This document shows positions 1 through 12,470 of a DNA stretch of 64,000 nt, piece by piece; the stretch's first letter is position 1; each line of letters starts with the position of its first letter. The position numbers were made by a program, and so were the translations under genes. The notes under the pieces were generated by a model. It ran no database searches and was not told the DNA's origin. It worked only from the letters and a program-made list of their open reading frames with translations. Source of the stretch: Macrotrachela quadricornifera (taxonomy: Eukaryota > Rotifera > Eurotatoria > Philodinida > Philodinidae); NCBI GenBank assembly GCA_022393335.1, contig JAJEKB010021643.1:186001-250000 (forward strand), read 5' to 3'.

Positions 1-39
1 GATTTTATTTTAATAATCATTAATTTAAAAATTTCTATA

Positions 40-515
40 TAATTAATAATTAAGATAAGAAATTAAATAATAATTATTATTAAATTTTGATCATTTAAAT
101 AATTCTTTTTTATTATCTATTGCACGTTATTCACGATAATCAATAATTTGATCCATATAATTAATACAATTTACTTTCATTGAAGTTATTTCATTTTGCA
201 CAATAATACGAAAATTATCACTTTCACTATAAGATAAAATTTCTAATTCAAATCAAAATGTTAAATGTTCAATTATTTGAATAAAATCTCGTAAATAATT
301 TTGAACAGAAGGAATAATTAAATTCAATTTATAATTAGATAAATAAAAATTTTGATTATTAATTATTTCATTACTTTGAATATAAATTATTTTTTAAAAA
401 ATTTTCTAATTCAAATATACAATTAACAAGAGTTAATAAAAATTTATCAACTTGTTATTTTATATTTTGATAAAGTTCTGTAAATATTATTTTATTCTTA
501 TCATTATTGATAGAT
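40..515 (-). pseudogene. PA28 (PSME) proteasome activator subunit, decayed
   Basis: Read on the minus strand, this stretch encodes most of a PA28/REG subunit, which forms a heptameric cap on the 20S proteasome. An N-terminal helix region (TELYQNIK, then FLLTLVNCIFELENFLKN) is followed by a linker and the helix with the family pattern of W, then an acidic DNF segment, then YMDQI (PSME3 has WVQLLIPRIEDGNNF and YLDQISRY). The frame is broken by an A-run frameshift near 385-400, a TGA at 253-255 where PA28 has its conserved Trp region, and TAA stops at 127-129 and near 425-445. The C-terminal helices are cut by the window edge or lost. The family call rests on remembered PA28 sequence; the decay is directly visible. 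Confidence 0.68.
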
Positions 516-1219
516 TCATTTTTTTTTAAATATATATTTTTCTTTTTACAATATGAAAATAAGAACAAAAAAAAATATTTAGTTTATATCTGGATGTCAA
601 ATGACAATTTTTATTGAATTATTTGTGATGTTTCACTTTAAAATGAAATTTCACAATATTCAAATGTACTTTAATTGAGAGTAATACATGAATTTGATTG
701 AGTAAAATATGGAATACAGATAAGACGAACTTGAATTTTGTTTAGTCCTAAAATAAATTCAAATTCAATTTTGAATAGAATAATTTACAATAATGTTTAG
801 GAGAACGTCAATTGAGTATTAAAAAATTATTTTGATGGTGGAAGATTGAATAATGTTCAATAGAAGAAATCGTCTGATCTAGTCAAATACTCGACTCTCG
901 AATATCTTTTTCAGCAACATCTCAAGTCAAACTGAGACTATGAGATGATTCACACCGCACATTGAACTCTCATTATACCTTGAAAAAGTCAAGTTTCAAA
1001 TTTAGATTAATTTCCAGCAAAGAAAACATATGGTATATCATTAATAATAAATGGATCATTTTTTGATATATGAATAACAACCTAAAATATAAAAACTATG
1101 TTCAATATTAAATAAATATTTTGATCATACTTAATGTATCAGGACATGTTGGAACAATCACACTTCAATTAAGACAATTTTCAAGTATCTGAACACGATT
1201 ATCAATTGTTGATTGAAGA
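516..1219. other. Intergenic, no gene seen
   Basis: AT-rich DNA with no open frame that looks coding on either strand. It separates the PA28 remnant from the mobile element starting at 1228. Confidence 0.6.
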
Positions 1220-1227
1220 TCAATATC

Positions 1228-2080
1228 GGAGGGTATATCAACTTGTAACGAGAAATTTACAGGACTTTCGTAACTTGAAAGCCCTGTTGTCGTTTTTTCT
1301 GCCGAATTTTCGTAACGAAATTTTGACAGAGCTTTCGTAACTAAGTTCTGTATTATATTTATAACCAGATTGAAAGACTAGTACTCTATAACAAAAACCG
1401 GGTATTCTTTGCGAATATTCTTGCTTATAAATATCTGTTAAATCAGTAGGTGTGACTCATCTGTAAGAGCTGTTATGTATTTAAATGATTCAAATACATA
1501 GTCATATCCCATGAATTAATCATCTGTATACATTTATAGATGTCATTGTCATTGGCATGGCTGAATAGAGAATTACATCATCAAAAATAATGAAGCAATA
1601 GGCTGACCATTAGCGAACTAATAGATGTTCTCTCTCTTTCTTTCCTTTCTAAATAAAGTATCATCTATTTCTTGTTGGAATTATTGAATTAAAGTCAAGA
1701 GAATCCATTGTGTATTCTAATTTTTGTTATTTAGATTTTTGTCTCGTGCACTCTTCTTCTTCTCTATATATTGCTTGGCTGTTATTACGTTTTGTTATTA
1801 TTAAAAATAAATTAAGAAAAAGATTAAAGTTTGTCTGCATCTATCTTCCAGTTCTCTCTTTTTGCTCTTGAACTTTTTCGTTATAATTTTGATAGAATAC
1901 TAATCTCAATACAAAACTTTGTCAGCAGCATCTCACTATAGATCACACTAACTACTTTGACGTTACGATAGCCCTGTAAGAGTATTATGAAGACCCTGTC
2001 AAAATTGATAAGAAAGCCCTGTAAAAAAATCCTAAAAAGCAGGACTTTCGTAACGGACCGTTGTGAGTTGATACCTTCCC
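1228..2080. mobile_element. Foldback DNA element with 8-bp target duplication (hAT-like)
   Basis: The two ends are imperfect inverted repeats: the left begins GGAGGGTATATCAACTTG and the right, read in reverse, begins GGGAAGGTATCAACTCAC; both continue into matching blocks with CAGGACTTTCGTAAC and AAAGCCCTG. The element is flanked by the direct repeat TCAATATC at 1220-1227 and 2081-2088, the length typical of hAT insertions. The roughly 850 bp hold no transposase frame, so this is a non-autonomous element. The superfamily is inferred from the duplication length only. Confidence 0.75.
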
Positions 2081-2379
2081 TCAATATCATCTAAATTTTA
2101 ACTTGATGTTCCAAGTAAACTAATAAAACATAAATTATTTTCAATATTAAAACAAAAATCTATTATCAAATATCATCAATTTGAAAATCATATGGATTGG
2201 TAAGACAATGAGTTGTTTTTTCATTCACTTGATGATGAAAATATACAATGATGTAATAGTTATTGTAATAACATATGACAACTAATATAAAAAGAAAGTT
2301 TATTTTTTAAAAATTTATCAGTTTTTATTTACTTTGGATCATTTATATCTGACATTTAATACTATAAATTACTTCTACA

Positions 2380-2700
2380 CTACTAGGTGCCATTTTTCTT
2401 GTTAAATATTTTTCCTTAAAATATTCAAATAACAAGAAATGAATATATTCATAAAAAAAAAACGAATTTGATTTGTTGAATCTTTTAATCTATTTAAATT
2501 TTCTATTAAATTTTCAGCAACAATAAATCGAATAACATTATTTAAAATTGATTTTATTTCTTTCAATTGAATAGTTTTTATTTTTGTTAATGAATTTACA
2601 AGATATTCAAATCAATTAAATATTATCGAAGTTTTAGATAAAAGAAAATCTGAAGTAAAATAAAATATATCTATAAAATATTATTTAAAATTTTATTAAA
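2380..2700 (-). pseudogene. Remnant of an unidentified protein gene
   Basis: On the minus strand a frame with protein-like composition runs for about 100 codons, including LKEIKSILNNVIRFIVAENL and, after a shift in a T-run, FEYFKEKYLTRKM. It has an in-frame TGA at 2612-2614 in the context FN-stop-FEYL, where Trp would fit. I do not recognise the family. Its style of damage matches the other decayed genes in the first 43 kb. Confidence 0.35.
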
Positions 2701-5700
2701 AAATTTATTATTCTTATTTATCTTATTTTGATGATGATAAAAATACATCTTTGTCATCTTTATAACTATATATTACCATGATAATATTTATTAAAAATGA
2801 GAAATAGATTGGAGTATCTCTATCACTTTCCAAAGAAGCATATTTATATTTTAAAAGGATTCGAACTATTTACTTTCTTTCAGAGTTCCGAATTGTTAAT
2901 GATAATCTAAGACACTTGCTTCTTTCACATTTGCCCGCATCCTCACTTTCCTACTCACCCTTACCTTCTGTTGAGAGCACACATTGCATGGGCAATTGTC
3001 CCGCGGACATCTAATCGATGATTGTCCAGAATTTTTCAAAAAATAATTTAATCGATTTTTGATTCGTATTACTTTTTGTTATAATTAATAAAATAAAATA
3101 AAAATGTACAAATATTAAAAAAAAATACAGATCAATATACATCAAAATAGTTCGTATTATAAATACCAAAATAAAGAAAAATAACTATTATGCGATCATC
3201 ATAGAAAATTTTGAAATAGATTAACCCATTGAGTCCGATGGTAGCAAAAATGCTACATATGTCTTATAGTTGTTTTTCATAAGATAATTTACAAAAATCA
3301 ATGCGTAATCACTTGGAAGGGAGCAATAAAGAATGTTTTAGAAACCTTTTAAAGCAACTATATTACAGGCATTGTCTTTAGGTCTTTTGTTTTCCTTCTT
3401 CCCTTTTTACTGACGTAATGTTATTCTTTCTTCACTCGACATCACATTATGAGATCACATACGGACTTCTTTTGATGTAGTCATTCTTCTTTTCGTTAAT
3501 AAACTTCAACAATGAAAATTTCTATTCAAGTGGAACAAAGCACTATATAATTTATATTGAGTAAATTACAAGGGGTAAACATTGGAAACTTCGATCATGA
3601 AATTTGATGAAAATCCTAAAGTCTTTCGAGGTCTTGTACAATCCTATGTAGTTTTATGGATCCTTTTGTAGTCTTTAGATGATTTGAAATAGCTGTGTTT
3701 GAAGTCTTTTAAAACTCTCGTGCAGTCTCGTACAATGTTGTAAAATTTAGTTTCCTGAAGTCTTAGACATCTCAAGGGGGAAAAAGCGCTACTCCATCGA
3801 TACTCCACCATACTTCAATGATACTCCATCAATACTCCAACTTTTTTTCTGGAGTACTGCAGAGTATTGGAGTACCGCCTTTTCCCCCTTACTTTGAGCA
3901 CATTGATCATAGGTTTGATTATAAATATTGCCATAAATATTGGATGATAAGTGAACAGGGCCGACCGAAGATTTGGGCTTCGAAATTGAGACAAGAATAG
4001 AACGGCTGTTAGATCAGTGTCCCATAAGCGACATTGTTCTGAATCACTATCAAAACCAAACGTTCGACAATCTATACGTTGATGACATTGAACATTACAA
4101 TATAATAGCTTAGTAGTCGTAAACGTGAAGATTGGAGGAAGGGAACTGTCAACGGGAACAAATTCCCAACCGGGAGCGCTGATAGTAAATGTGGATTTAT
4201 CTTACATACTTGGCTGGATAGAAATCAATAACCTCACGACAAGAAACAAGATAAGTTTTTTGGCAAATGCCAGCATGACACGTTAAAATTGAAATTACAG
4301 CAACTGATCTATACTTTGAAAGAAACACGCTTTTTATATCAAACTATAAAAAAATATTTTATGTAATATTCTCTTACTTAATTATCAAGTGTGCATAATT
4401 TTCTGATGATGATGATGATGATGATGACAATATAGTTTCTCTTTAGCCATTCTAATACAATGTATTTAGTCTAGCAGAAGATTAACTTTCCTGATAACTC
4501 AATTTACGAAGAAAATCGTTTGATATAATTATTTCCTAAAAAATTAATTAAATATGTGTTTATTATTATTTTTCCTTGCTATATTAAGAAATAAAAAAAA
4601 GCAAAATATTTGACCAGTAAAATAAATGTGATCATCACCCGTACAAGATGTTAGGAAATAAGTGATTGTAAGAAAAATATAATATTAATTCAATAATAAT
4701 ACTAATACTAATGTACATTAAAAAAATGAAATAAATAGTTAGATATGTAACATTTTTTACTGATGATAATCGTATTTACCGAACTGAAAATTGGTCAAAA
4801 ATTCTACTTTTTTTGATTTTCAATATAAGAACAAATACATATTTAACTGATTCTTCAATTTTTTTCATTTATTCATGCATAATTTGTTTTCAAAATTTCT
4901 ATTTACACAGAATATTTTTTTCTCCAATTATCTATTTATAATTATTTCCTTCCAAAAATATTGAAATATTATAGAAACACTGTGATTTCTTAAATGTAGA
5001 ATATGTAACAAAAGAATAAATTGTGAAACATAGAATAGAAAAACTAATTGTAGGAATATTGTTGTCAATATCTACAGATCAGATATGGAGAAATATCATC
5101 TAGACATATACAAATAGATTCAAGTACAAGTATTTATGAGAACAAATCATTATTTCGAGAAAGAATAATGCATTAAGAATTGGATGATATAATCTTATGA
5201 ACTGAGAATATTTTTTATTTGCCATCAAATAATGAAATTCGATAAAGAAGCCATAGATTTTGAGAACTCTATCTGAAGAAAAAATTCTATTGAATTATGA
5301 AATATTCAATTTAATCTATGTTTAAATAAATTATTTATTCAAATTCTCTATAGAATAACTGCTTTCCTAAACATCTCTATAAAAACTTCAACGAATCACA
5401 CTTAACGCGAGAAGAACCACAGATGATTGTAAGTCGTATTTTTATCGATGTTTCTGAATAGTTTGGTTTCATTTCGAGATTGTTCTTTTAATCAGACGAG
5501 CTAAATTCATCTATCCATCACTACAGCATTGTTGTTAGAATGCGGTGAGCTCTATTTGCAGAAACTCTAAAAAATTATATAGCATATATCACAAGAATAA
5601 GGAAGAAATGTACTTGTATGATTAATGATTGAAATATTTGTTTACTCTTTATTCATACGACACATTGTATAAAATAGCGTCGGTGATAATTTTGATATTA

Positions 5701-5977
5701 CATGAGGTTCAATATAAACGTTTTAATTGAAAAAAAAAAACTTGTTTATTTATTATTCATTTAATATATTTATTAAATCTTTTCTTTTTACTGTATTAAA
5801 TTCATCAATTAAATTAATGCTTGTTGATTTAAATCGAAATACAAAAGGAAATTTTATTCTTGGAATTAATAAACGACTTTTTTTATTTATATTCTTCTCA
5901 AAGTTAGAAAAATAACAATAGTTTTATTCATAAGTTTTTTTAAAAGAGAGAATGAATATGAAATAACAAAAAACGTT
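2701..5977. other. Intergenic, essentially gene-free
   Basis: About 3.3 kb of AT-rich DNA. Apart from the small foldback at 3773-3890 and a (GAT)n microsatellite at about 4404-4427, I see no supported gene. A minus-strand stretch at about 5700-5910 has protein-like composition (for example PRIKFPFVFRFKSTSINLID) but no start, no splice context and no recognisable family. A TTAACCCATTGAGTCCG sequence at 3224 resembles a piggyBac end but has no partner. Confidence 0.5.
3773..3890. repeat. Small foldback element, about 118 bp
   Basis: The left end CAAGGGGGAAAAAGCGCTAC is matched in reverse by the right end AAGGGGGAAAAGGCGGTAC, giving inverted ends of about 22 bp. Between them, ATACTCCA-type words repeat several times. 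It has no coding capacity. It is either a MITE or a stem-loop repeat; I see no clear target duplication. Confidence 0.55.
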
Positions 5978-7505
5978 TTACTCGATTTTTTTAAGACCTT
6001 TGCCCAAGATAACGACTCGATCACAATCACGTAATATGAAATGAGCAAGTTGAGGAAAACGTTTAAATGGTTCCATACATATTGTTTGATCTGATTGAGT
6101 TAATTCAAATCTTGCAATTGCAACCTGACCTTGTTTAATAAAACGTGGATGTTCTTGAATTATTTTATTTGTAGATTGATCACGTATTAAAATTATTTTT
6201 TGCAATTGAACGTCAAAAATAGCTCCATTAATATAAAGAGAAGCATAAAAACCAGAACAGATGATAGAATAATAATTAGTTAATATTATCTATATTGTAA
6301 AGACAATAAATATAGTTTCATAGTTTCTTTATTAATTTACTTGTGCATCAAATACTCTTCCAACACTACATGGTTCTTGTTCAGCATCACAAATCATGAA
6401 TCCAGGTGAGATTTCCTATTAATTCAAACTTATTAATAATTAATAAATAACATCTCAATCATACTAACTTCTTCAACACTCGTTAATTTTAATCGAACAC
6501 TCTCTCCACAAACACATGAATCTCTTTTAATATCTTTACAAGTAATATTTATTACTTCAACTTGAGTTCGATTTGGCATTATTATACATTTATCAGCTAC
6601 TCGACAACATCCAGATTCGATTTTTCCCATTACAATTACATCCATTTTAATTACACCCATTTCCTATATAAATTAAATATCTTCATTAATTCTATACTTT
6701 TAAATAATCTATACTTTATAACTATCAACAATTGGTATTCGAAGAGGACCATCAATACTTCTTCGATTAAATGATGATAAACTGTCTAAATATTCAATAA
6801 ATGTTGATCCTCTAAAATAATAAAAAAAGAACATTATCTTTCGATTGTTATTTCTCTAATAACTTACTTATACCAAGGTACAAGTTGTTCTCCAGGATGT
6901 TCTTTAAGAAAAGCTCCACTCATTCCACTACAAGGTATAAATACTGTATCTTCACCAGGTTGAAATCCACATTTTTTAAAATCAAATGAAACTATATGTT
7001 TAATTTCTTCATATAGTGCTTGATTCCAATTAACAGTTGGATCATCCATTTTATTAATAAGAACAACTATATAACGAACACCAGCTATCTTAATGAACAA
7101 AGGATGTTCTTGAAATCGGTGAAATTTACAATAGTATTGAAATTGCTTTGGTATAGCTGAAATTACTTATAAAATATAAAACTATAATAAAGAAATTGTT
7201 ATAAAATAATCAATTACTTACCAAAATAACAACATCAGCTGGTATTGATTTTGCATAAAGTTGAATTTGTCCTTGATAAGTAAAGCCAATTCGACCATGA
7301 CTAATAACACGTTTGTTGGAGTTTCAATATAAAATTCCATCAGTTCCAACATCCCCAAGTAGTTTCTGAATCTTTTCTTTTTATCATCACCATGGCCATA
7401 AAAAAGAATATTAAGTGATTCTTTCTTTTGTACAATATCTGGTTTAACGACAACATTTTTCTTTTCCTTTGGAATCTTGTATAATTTGTTTCTTTTTAAT
7501 TCCAA
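5978..7505 (-). pseudogene. eRF3 (GSPT-type release factor GTPase) copy with broken G domain
   Basis: eRF3 is the GTPase partner of eRF1 in translation termination. Six downstream exons splice cleanly and match GSPT1 in order: NKMDDPTVNW (G4), the PCSGMSGA segment, IPIVDSYK, MPNRTQVEV, the SPGFMICD exon, SIICSGFYASLYINGA, and the C-terminal PRFIKQGQVAIARF...FPQLAHFILRD. The first exon, ending near 7218, is damaged: the expected GHVDAGKS P-loop reads GHGDDKKKR, and the DAPGH (G3) motif cannot be found. Its splice junction to the next exon leads to stop codons in the frames I tried. Domains 2 and 3 are well kept, so decay is recent, or the gene survives as a GTP-independent paralogue. Final stop is TAA. 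Confidence 0.8.
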
Positions 7506-7760
7506 TATTCATATATTAATTATACGAATAAACTATTTTATGGATATAGACCGAAATTGTAATAATGTGATCGATCTAGTATATTGTAATTATACTTTAA
7601 TCCATTTTTAAATCTAATATTCATATATAAATTATATGATACTATTATATGGATATGGATAAGACATGTAATAATGTATTCGATCTAATATAATGTATAT
7701 TACTTTAATCCATTTTGAGTTCTAATATTCATATATAAATCATATGATAAATCGGTATTT
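7503..7760. repeat. Tandem repeat, about 110-bp unit
   Basis: Two near-complete copies (about 7503-7615 and 7616-7723) and a partial third share the words AATATTCATATATAAATTAT, TGGATAT, AATAATGT, CGATCTA and ACTTTAATCCATTTT. A more diverged copy may lie near 7880-7960. It lies directly 5' of the eRF3 copy. Confidence 0.65.
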
Positions 7761-8202
7761 TGACCAATCCAAAAGAACAATATTTTTTGTCGCTAATTTT
7801 TGTGTTTCATAAAGTATCTATTGAATGTGGACAATGTATCTTTAATACATATGTGTATGATTTATCCAATATAATATGTATTTTTATATTTAAGTTCATT
7901 TTTCATATTTTATTATATGATAAAGCATCATTTGGATATGGATAAATATGTATTAAATATAATCATATGAATTGTCGATCATAGAAATTGAGTACAATAA
8001 TATATTGTGAGATTAATTTTTGTAATTAATATTTGTTGCTTCAATATAGACATATAATCAGGATCAAGTTTTTTGAATGTGTTATTTTACATATGATGAT
8101 AATTGTGAATATGAAACATGAAGTTTCTTCTAATTGGCATCAATAAATATCTTTTTATATAATAAAAAATAAAATTATTTTTTTTTTATGTTGTTGTCGT
8201 GT

Positions 8203-9472
8203 CTAATATCTACTTTGTTTTAATTCATTCATTGGTTCATCATCTGTTGTTTGATATTGTTCTTTTAAGCGTTGTTCACGACAACGACGTCGAAAATGTT
8301 TTAATGTCCATTGATTATGATTATTATTGTAACGAGAATGATATGAATCATTTGATTTTGATCGACTACTATCACTATCATTTCGACGTTTAACAATTAA
8401 ATTTTGTTGTAATTGATTATTAAATGGTAATGGTTTAAGTATAATTTGTTCATTATCTGTTGTTATTTCTAAAAGACTTTGAGAACGAATTAAAGGTTTT
8501 TTATATTGAATTTATTTTTCTTCATATTTGATACATGATCTTAAATCATTTAATGATAAACAACGACGATATTGAAATTGATCTGTATAAGATTGTATAC
8601 GACGACAATTTAAACAATTATTATTTAATGCAGATGATGATAAACTAATACAACTTTTTGTAAAATTATTACATTCATTTGAAGATTTCTAAATATAGAT
8701 CAACAAAATAATTTTTTTTCAAAAAAAAATAAAACTTTCATACTTGATTTGTTGTTTCAATATTTGTATTACAAGCAAGAACAATGCTATTATCATCTTC
8801 AGTTAATGGTATTGATTGAATTATTGGAAGACAATTAACTTGAAAATGTACAATTTGTAAAAGAATATGACAAGCACCATTTACAAGATTAATTGTTTCG
8901 TCTCGACTTGTAACACGATAATTGTTTATTTTAATAATTTGATCACCACTTCGAAGTTCATCCTGATGATCTGCTATACTCTCTTTATCAACCTATTCAT
9001 TATTGTATGAGAATATATGTATGAAAAATGATTTGTTTTTTCTTTACTTGTTGAATATAAATATTAATAGTTGATTTTGATGTTATAACATAGCAAAGAG
9101 TAAAACCTAATCTTTCATTTGGATGATTTCGATGTAAAATTATATTCTAAAATCTACATAGAATTTATTTACATAAAAAAAACGATCAATTCATTGTTTA
9201 GATCATCATTTTTCGGTCTTAAGAGTAATAACAAGATCTTCATATTAACTATTCCAATACGTAAAAACAATAAAAAAAAAGTCAGCAGATGATCTTTTTC
9301 TCATTTGATTAGTTATCGAATAAAAAAATATGTCTCAATCTTACCTTTATTAAAATTTCATTATTTAATACAGATGATGATTGTTGTTATAACTGACGAT
9401 CAATAAATGAATTTAATGAAGATTCATGAGAATATTTATTGTTATTTATTATACTAAAATAAATCAAATGTT
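8203..9472 (-). pseudogene. PDZ-domain protein (SLIP1/PDZRN-like), interrupted by stops
   Basis: Three or four minus-strand exons with good splice sites encode a PDZ domain, a scaffold fold that binds C-terminal peptides. The carboxylate-binding loop reads ERLGFTLCY, followed by IYIQQ-VDKESIADHQDELRS, GDQIIKINNYRV and INLVNG, then a polar tail ending EPMNELKQSRY with TAG. The LG-x-TLCY loop resembles the SLIP1/PDZRN group. Two in-frame TAA codons break it: 9387-9389 before the PDZ (RQL-stop-QQS) and 8512-8514 in the tail (EEK-stop-IQY). The splice sites and the PDZ core remain intact, so inactivation looks recent. Confidence 0.7.
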
Positions 9473-10640
9473 TCGATATATTCTTTTATTAACAAAAAGA
9501 ACAAAAAGGAAAAGGTAAAGAATAATTTAAAGGGAAATATCTTTGTCTGATAAATATTGACGACGTAATCATTGATATTCATCATAGAAAATGTCAAATC
9601 GCTGTGGGAATACAAGTCGCCCGATATTTTCTATAATTAGTAAAAAGGAGACGTTTTCTTTGAAATGGTTTACGTTTGTAAGGAAAAGACAAGTGTGCTT
9701 CCTCACGTATAACTGATTCCCTCAACAATGATATAAAACAAAAGATATTATTAATATATGGATATTGTGCAGTTATTTTGAATCTGCTAACAGATTCAAA
9801 ATAATGAGTTATTTACAGATATTCTCTAGGCCAACTTTGTGGTTGATCCTAGAAAGTCAAACGATTAATCGAGTTGTTTCATATAGAACAACATGGCATG
9901 GTCCGTGCTTCAAAATGGTAAAAAATCAGGACGATATCTTGTATTGCGTGAGAATAATAAAAAGTTTAAAATAGCCAGTTATTTTTCAATTACCCTGTAA
10001 TTTAAAAGAAAAACTTTATATTATTTACGATGGTAAATGACGGTTCTCTACGCATAAAAGTATCTTGATATCTGAAAAATCTTTCATAAATTGATATATA
10101 TCATAAGGAAAGACTCATTTTAGGCTTTTTCTAGTTTTGATGGGTTCAACATTATAGTAAAAGTTCCGTCTGAAAGTTTTCTATTCTTTACAATGGTGAG
10201 AGCGCTCTCATAAAACAATAGAACTCGTTATTCGCAAGTTTTTTTAGTCAATATGTGTCACTAAGTATTCAAAAGATATTGACAAATTAATATATGTTAA
10301 CTCTGCAAGTTAACATACAATCGAATAAATTTTCAAAAATAGTTGATTCTATTTCATTGTATAAATATCAATATGATAATCTATCACCAAAATTACTCCT
10401 TTACAATTTAGTTTTTTTTTAATTTTAAACTGACAATTTTAAAAGAATATATATCTTATCGGTCTATTACCATCTTTCAATTATTTAAACTTTTTTCAAT
10501 TAATAATAAGTTTCTTTCGTTGAGTATATTTATATTATTCAATAGTTCCTGTCATTTGATAAAAATAAATCATATACTATAAAAATTCAATATTAAAATG
10601 AAAAAAATACGGTCTAAGACAAATAATGCTATCAATTAAC
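9473..10640. other. Intergenic with a perfect hairpin
   Basis: No supported gene. At 9775-9802 a perfect inverted repeat has 12-bp arms (ATTTTGAATCTG and its complement) and a 4-nt loop. The rest is AT-rich and without recognisable structure. Confidence 0.5.
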
Positions 10641-10803
10641 ATATATATCATTTCCATTTTCATTTAACTCTTCAATTTTGTGACCCTATCTTCAAGTTCA
10701 TGTAAATCATCACTAAGTTTTGTTTTGATAAATTTGTGATTAGTGTTTTTTTTTCAACATTATTATGTTCAATAATGTTAAAATTTCCATAATGAATGAT
10801 AAT

Positions 10804-12082
10804 TCATATATATCCTTTATAGATCCATACACCCATGATGACTTCAACAATTGGACCTATTATTGGGACTGAAAAGAAGTAATTATGTGCACAAAATACA
10901 TTATTCCAACCATAGATAAATGATCCAGAAAGACGTGGACCTAAATCACGAGCCTAAAGTTAAACAAAAATAAATAATTATATTTTACAGATGAATATAT
11001 GCATGCTGGATTAATCGCAGCTCCAGCATTGATTGAGAATGCACAGATGATACCAATAACGATTAATGAAAATGCAAATGGTTTAGCTAATTCCGAAATC
11101 ATATTATTAAAATCCTATATAGAATATTAAATAAATAAATAAATAATTTATCTTACATATGTAAATGTCATTATAAAGATCATAAGAAAAGCAGTACCAA
11201 CAAGTTGATCAATAAATGTATTCCAATGAGGTATATCTTTATCAGACATAGTGAAGAAAACATCAGCTGTACCATTTGGACCTGTTATTTGTCTTATATC
11301 ACCATCAAGTATATTAAATTGATTCCAGTAAACCAAATAGACTAAAGCAGCTCCTAAAAATGCTCCTAATATTTGACCAATTACATAAAAGACACATTGT
11401 AATAATTTAATTTTGTGAATGGTCATTAATGATATGCGCACAGCTAGATTGAGATGTGCATCTAACATTATTTATATAAAATTCTATTAAACATAATCAC
11501 TAAGTTTTCTTATACCAGTAATTGGTCCACTGATTATCATTACTAAAAAGAAACAAAAGAAAAAAAGTTAATTAGAACATTTTTACCTAAAGCAAAATTG
11601 ATAAAATACGATAGAGATGAACATTCAATTGAAAGGTATTTGCATCTTTTACAAAATGACTTTCATTGACGATTTTTTACATTAAATTCTGAACATATTA
11701 TAATTTAGAAGGCGGACGAGATAAGTTTGACAAAAAACAAACAATTTTATCGTGATAAATACAGAAATTTCAATAACGGGGAACAATAATAACTGTATTA
11801 ATATACAGCTTTAATAAATTCTCGATTTCATTGTTTGTGAGTTTTTAATAAAGAATGAATTCATTGTAGTTTTGAAAAATTTATCATTGTCGATAGATAT
11901 GTTTTAATATTACCTGTATATAGACCAACACCAAATGCAATTGGAAGTGTAGAATGAGACGTTTGTCTAGTAAATTTATAATTAGCAAGACTACCTTCAC
12001 TAATAAGTGTTAGAATACATGTTGAAAAACATTCAGTTAAGTATTGAACAGCATATTTTTGTAATTCTCTTATTTTGACCAT
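10804..12082 (-). pseudogene. Aquaglyceroporin (MIP family), eroded
   Basis: A membrane channel of the AQP3/9/10 type passing water or glycerol. The first exon starts MVKIRELQKYAVQYLTECF. A tiny exon gives ISGPIT, and the next opens AHLN and continues ILGAFLGAALVYLVYW, the extracellular SGPNGTA-like motif (TGPNGTADVF) and IDQLVGTAFLMIF. The last exons give SINAGAAINP and ARDLGPRLSG. The first pore motif NPA is NLA (CCA to CTA at about 11445-11447). The second NPA is rebuilt across an intron with a GC donor (11005-11006). The frame ends with TGA at 10804, and further protein-like sequence continues downstream with frameshifts (DDLHELEDRVTK, EELNENGNDIYVN) to about 10640. A divergent functional channel is possible, but the eroded tail argues for decay. 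Confidence 0.75.
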
Positions 12083-12470
12083 ATATTATTTGTTATGTTA
12101 GAGATAAATACGCTATCGGTATAATCCGAATTGAATCACAAAATAAAGATATATATTTTGTGATTCACTATTATATTTGTTGCTTTATTTTCTTTTTTAT
12201 TGGCCTTCTCCTTTTCCATTCTCGTTAGTGAAATAAACTCGTTATCAGCCAGTGCCTATTAGAGTAGATTGGGGCTATTCTGAACACCTTTTCGAAAATT
12301 GCAATTAAAAGTCTTATAACTTTTTCATTTTTTGTTATTTTGCAGAAAAAAAAAACTACTGATAGATAGTCTGAAGTGTTCTCTACACATCGATCTAAAA
12401 GTTTTTGAAAAATACCTTTCCGAATTCGTTCAGCACCTATTTTCCTAGAAGCTCCGTCATTTCATTTGTT

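Noticed and set aside
2816..2930. A tRNA-like segment (GTTCGAATCC on the minus strand)
   Set aside because: The T-loop word is present, but no matching acceptor, D or anticodon stems can be formed; at most a degraded tRNA-derived repeat.
3224..3260. A piggyBac-type end, TTAACCCATTGAGTCCG
   Set aside because: No matching GGG-TTAA partner end within the next few kilobases and no transposase; could be chance.
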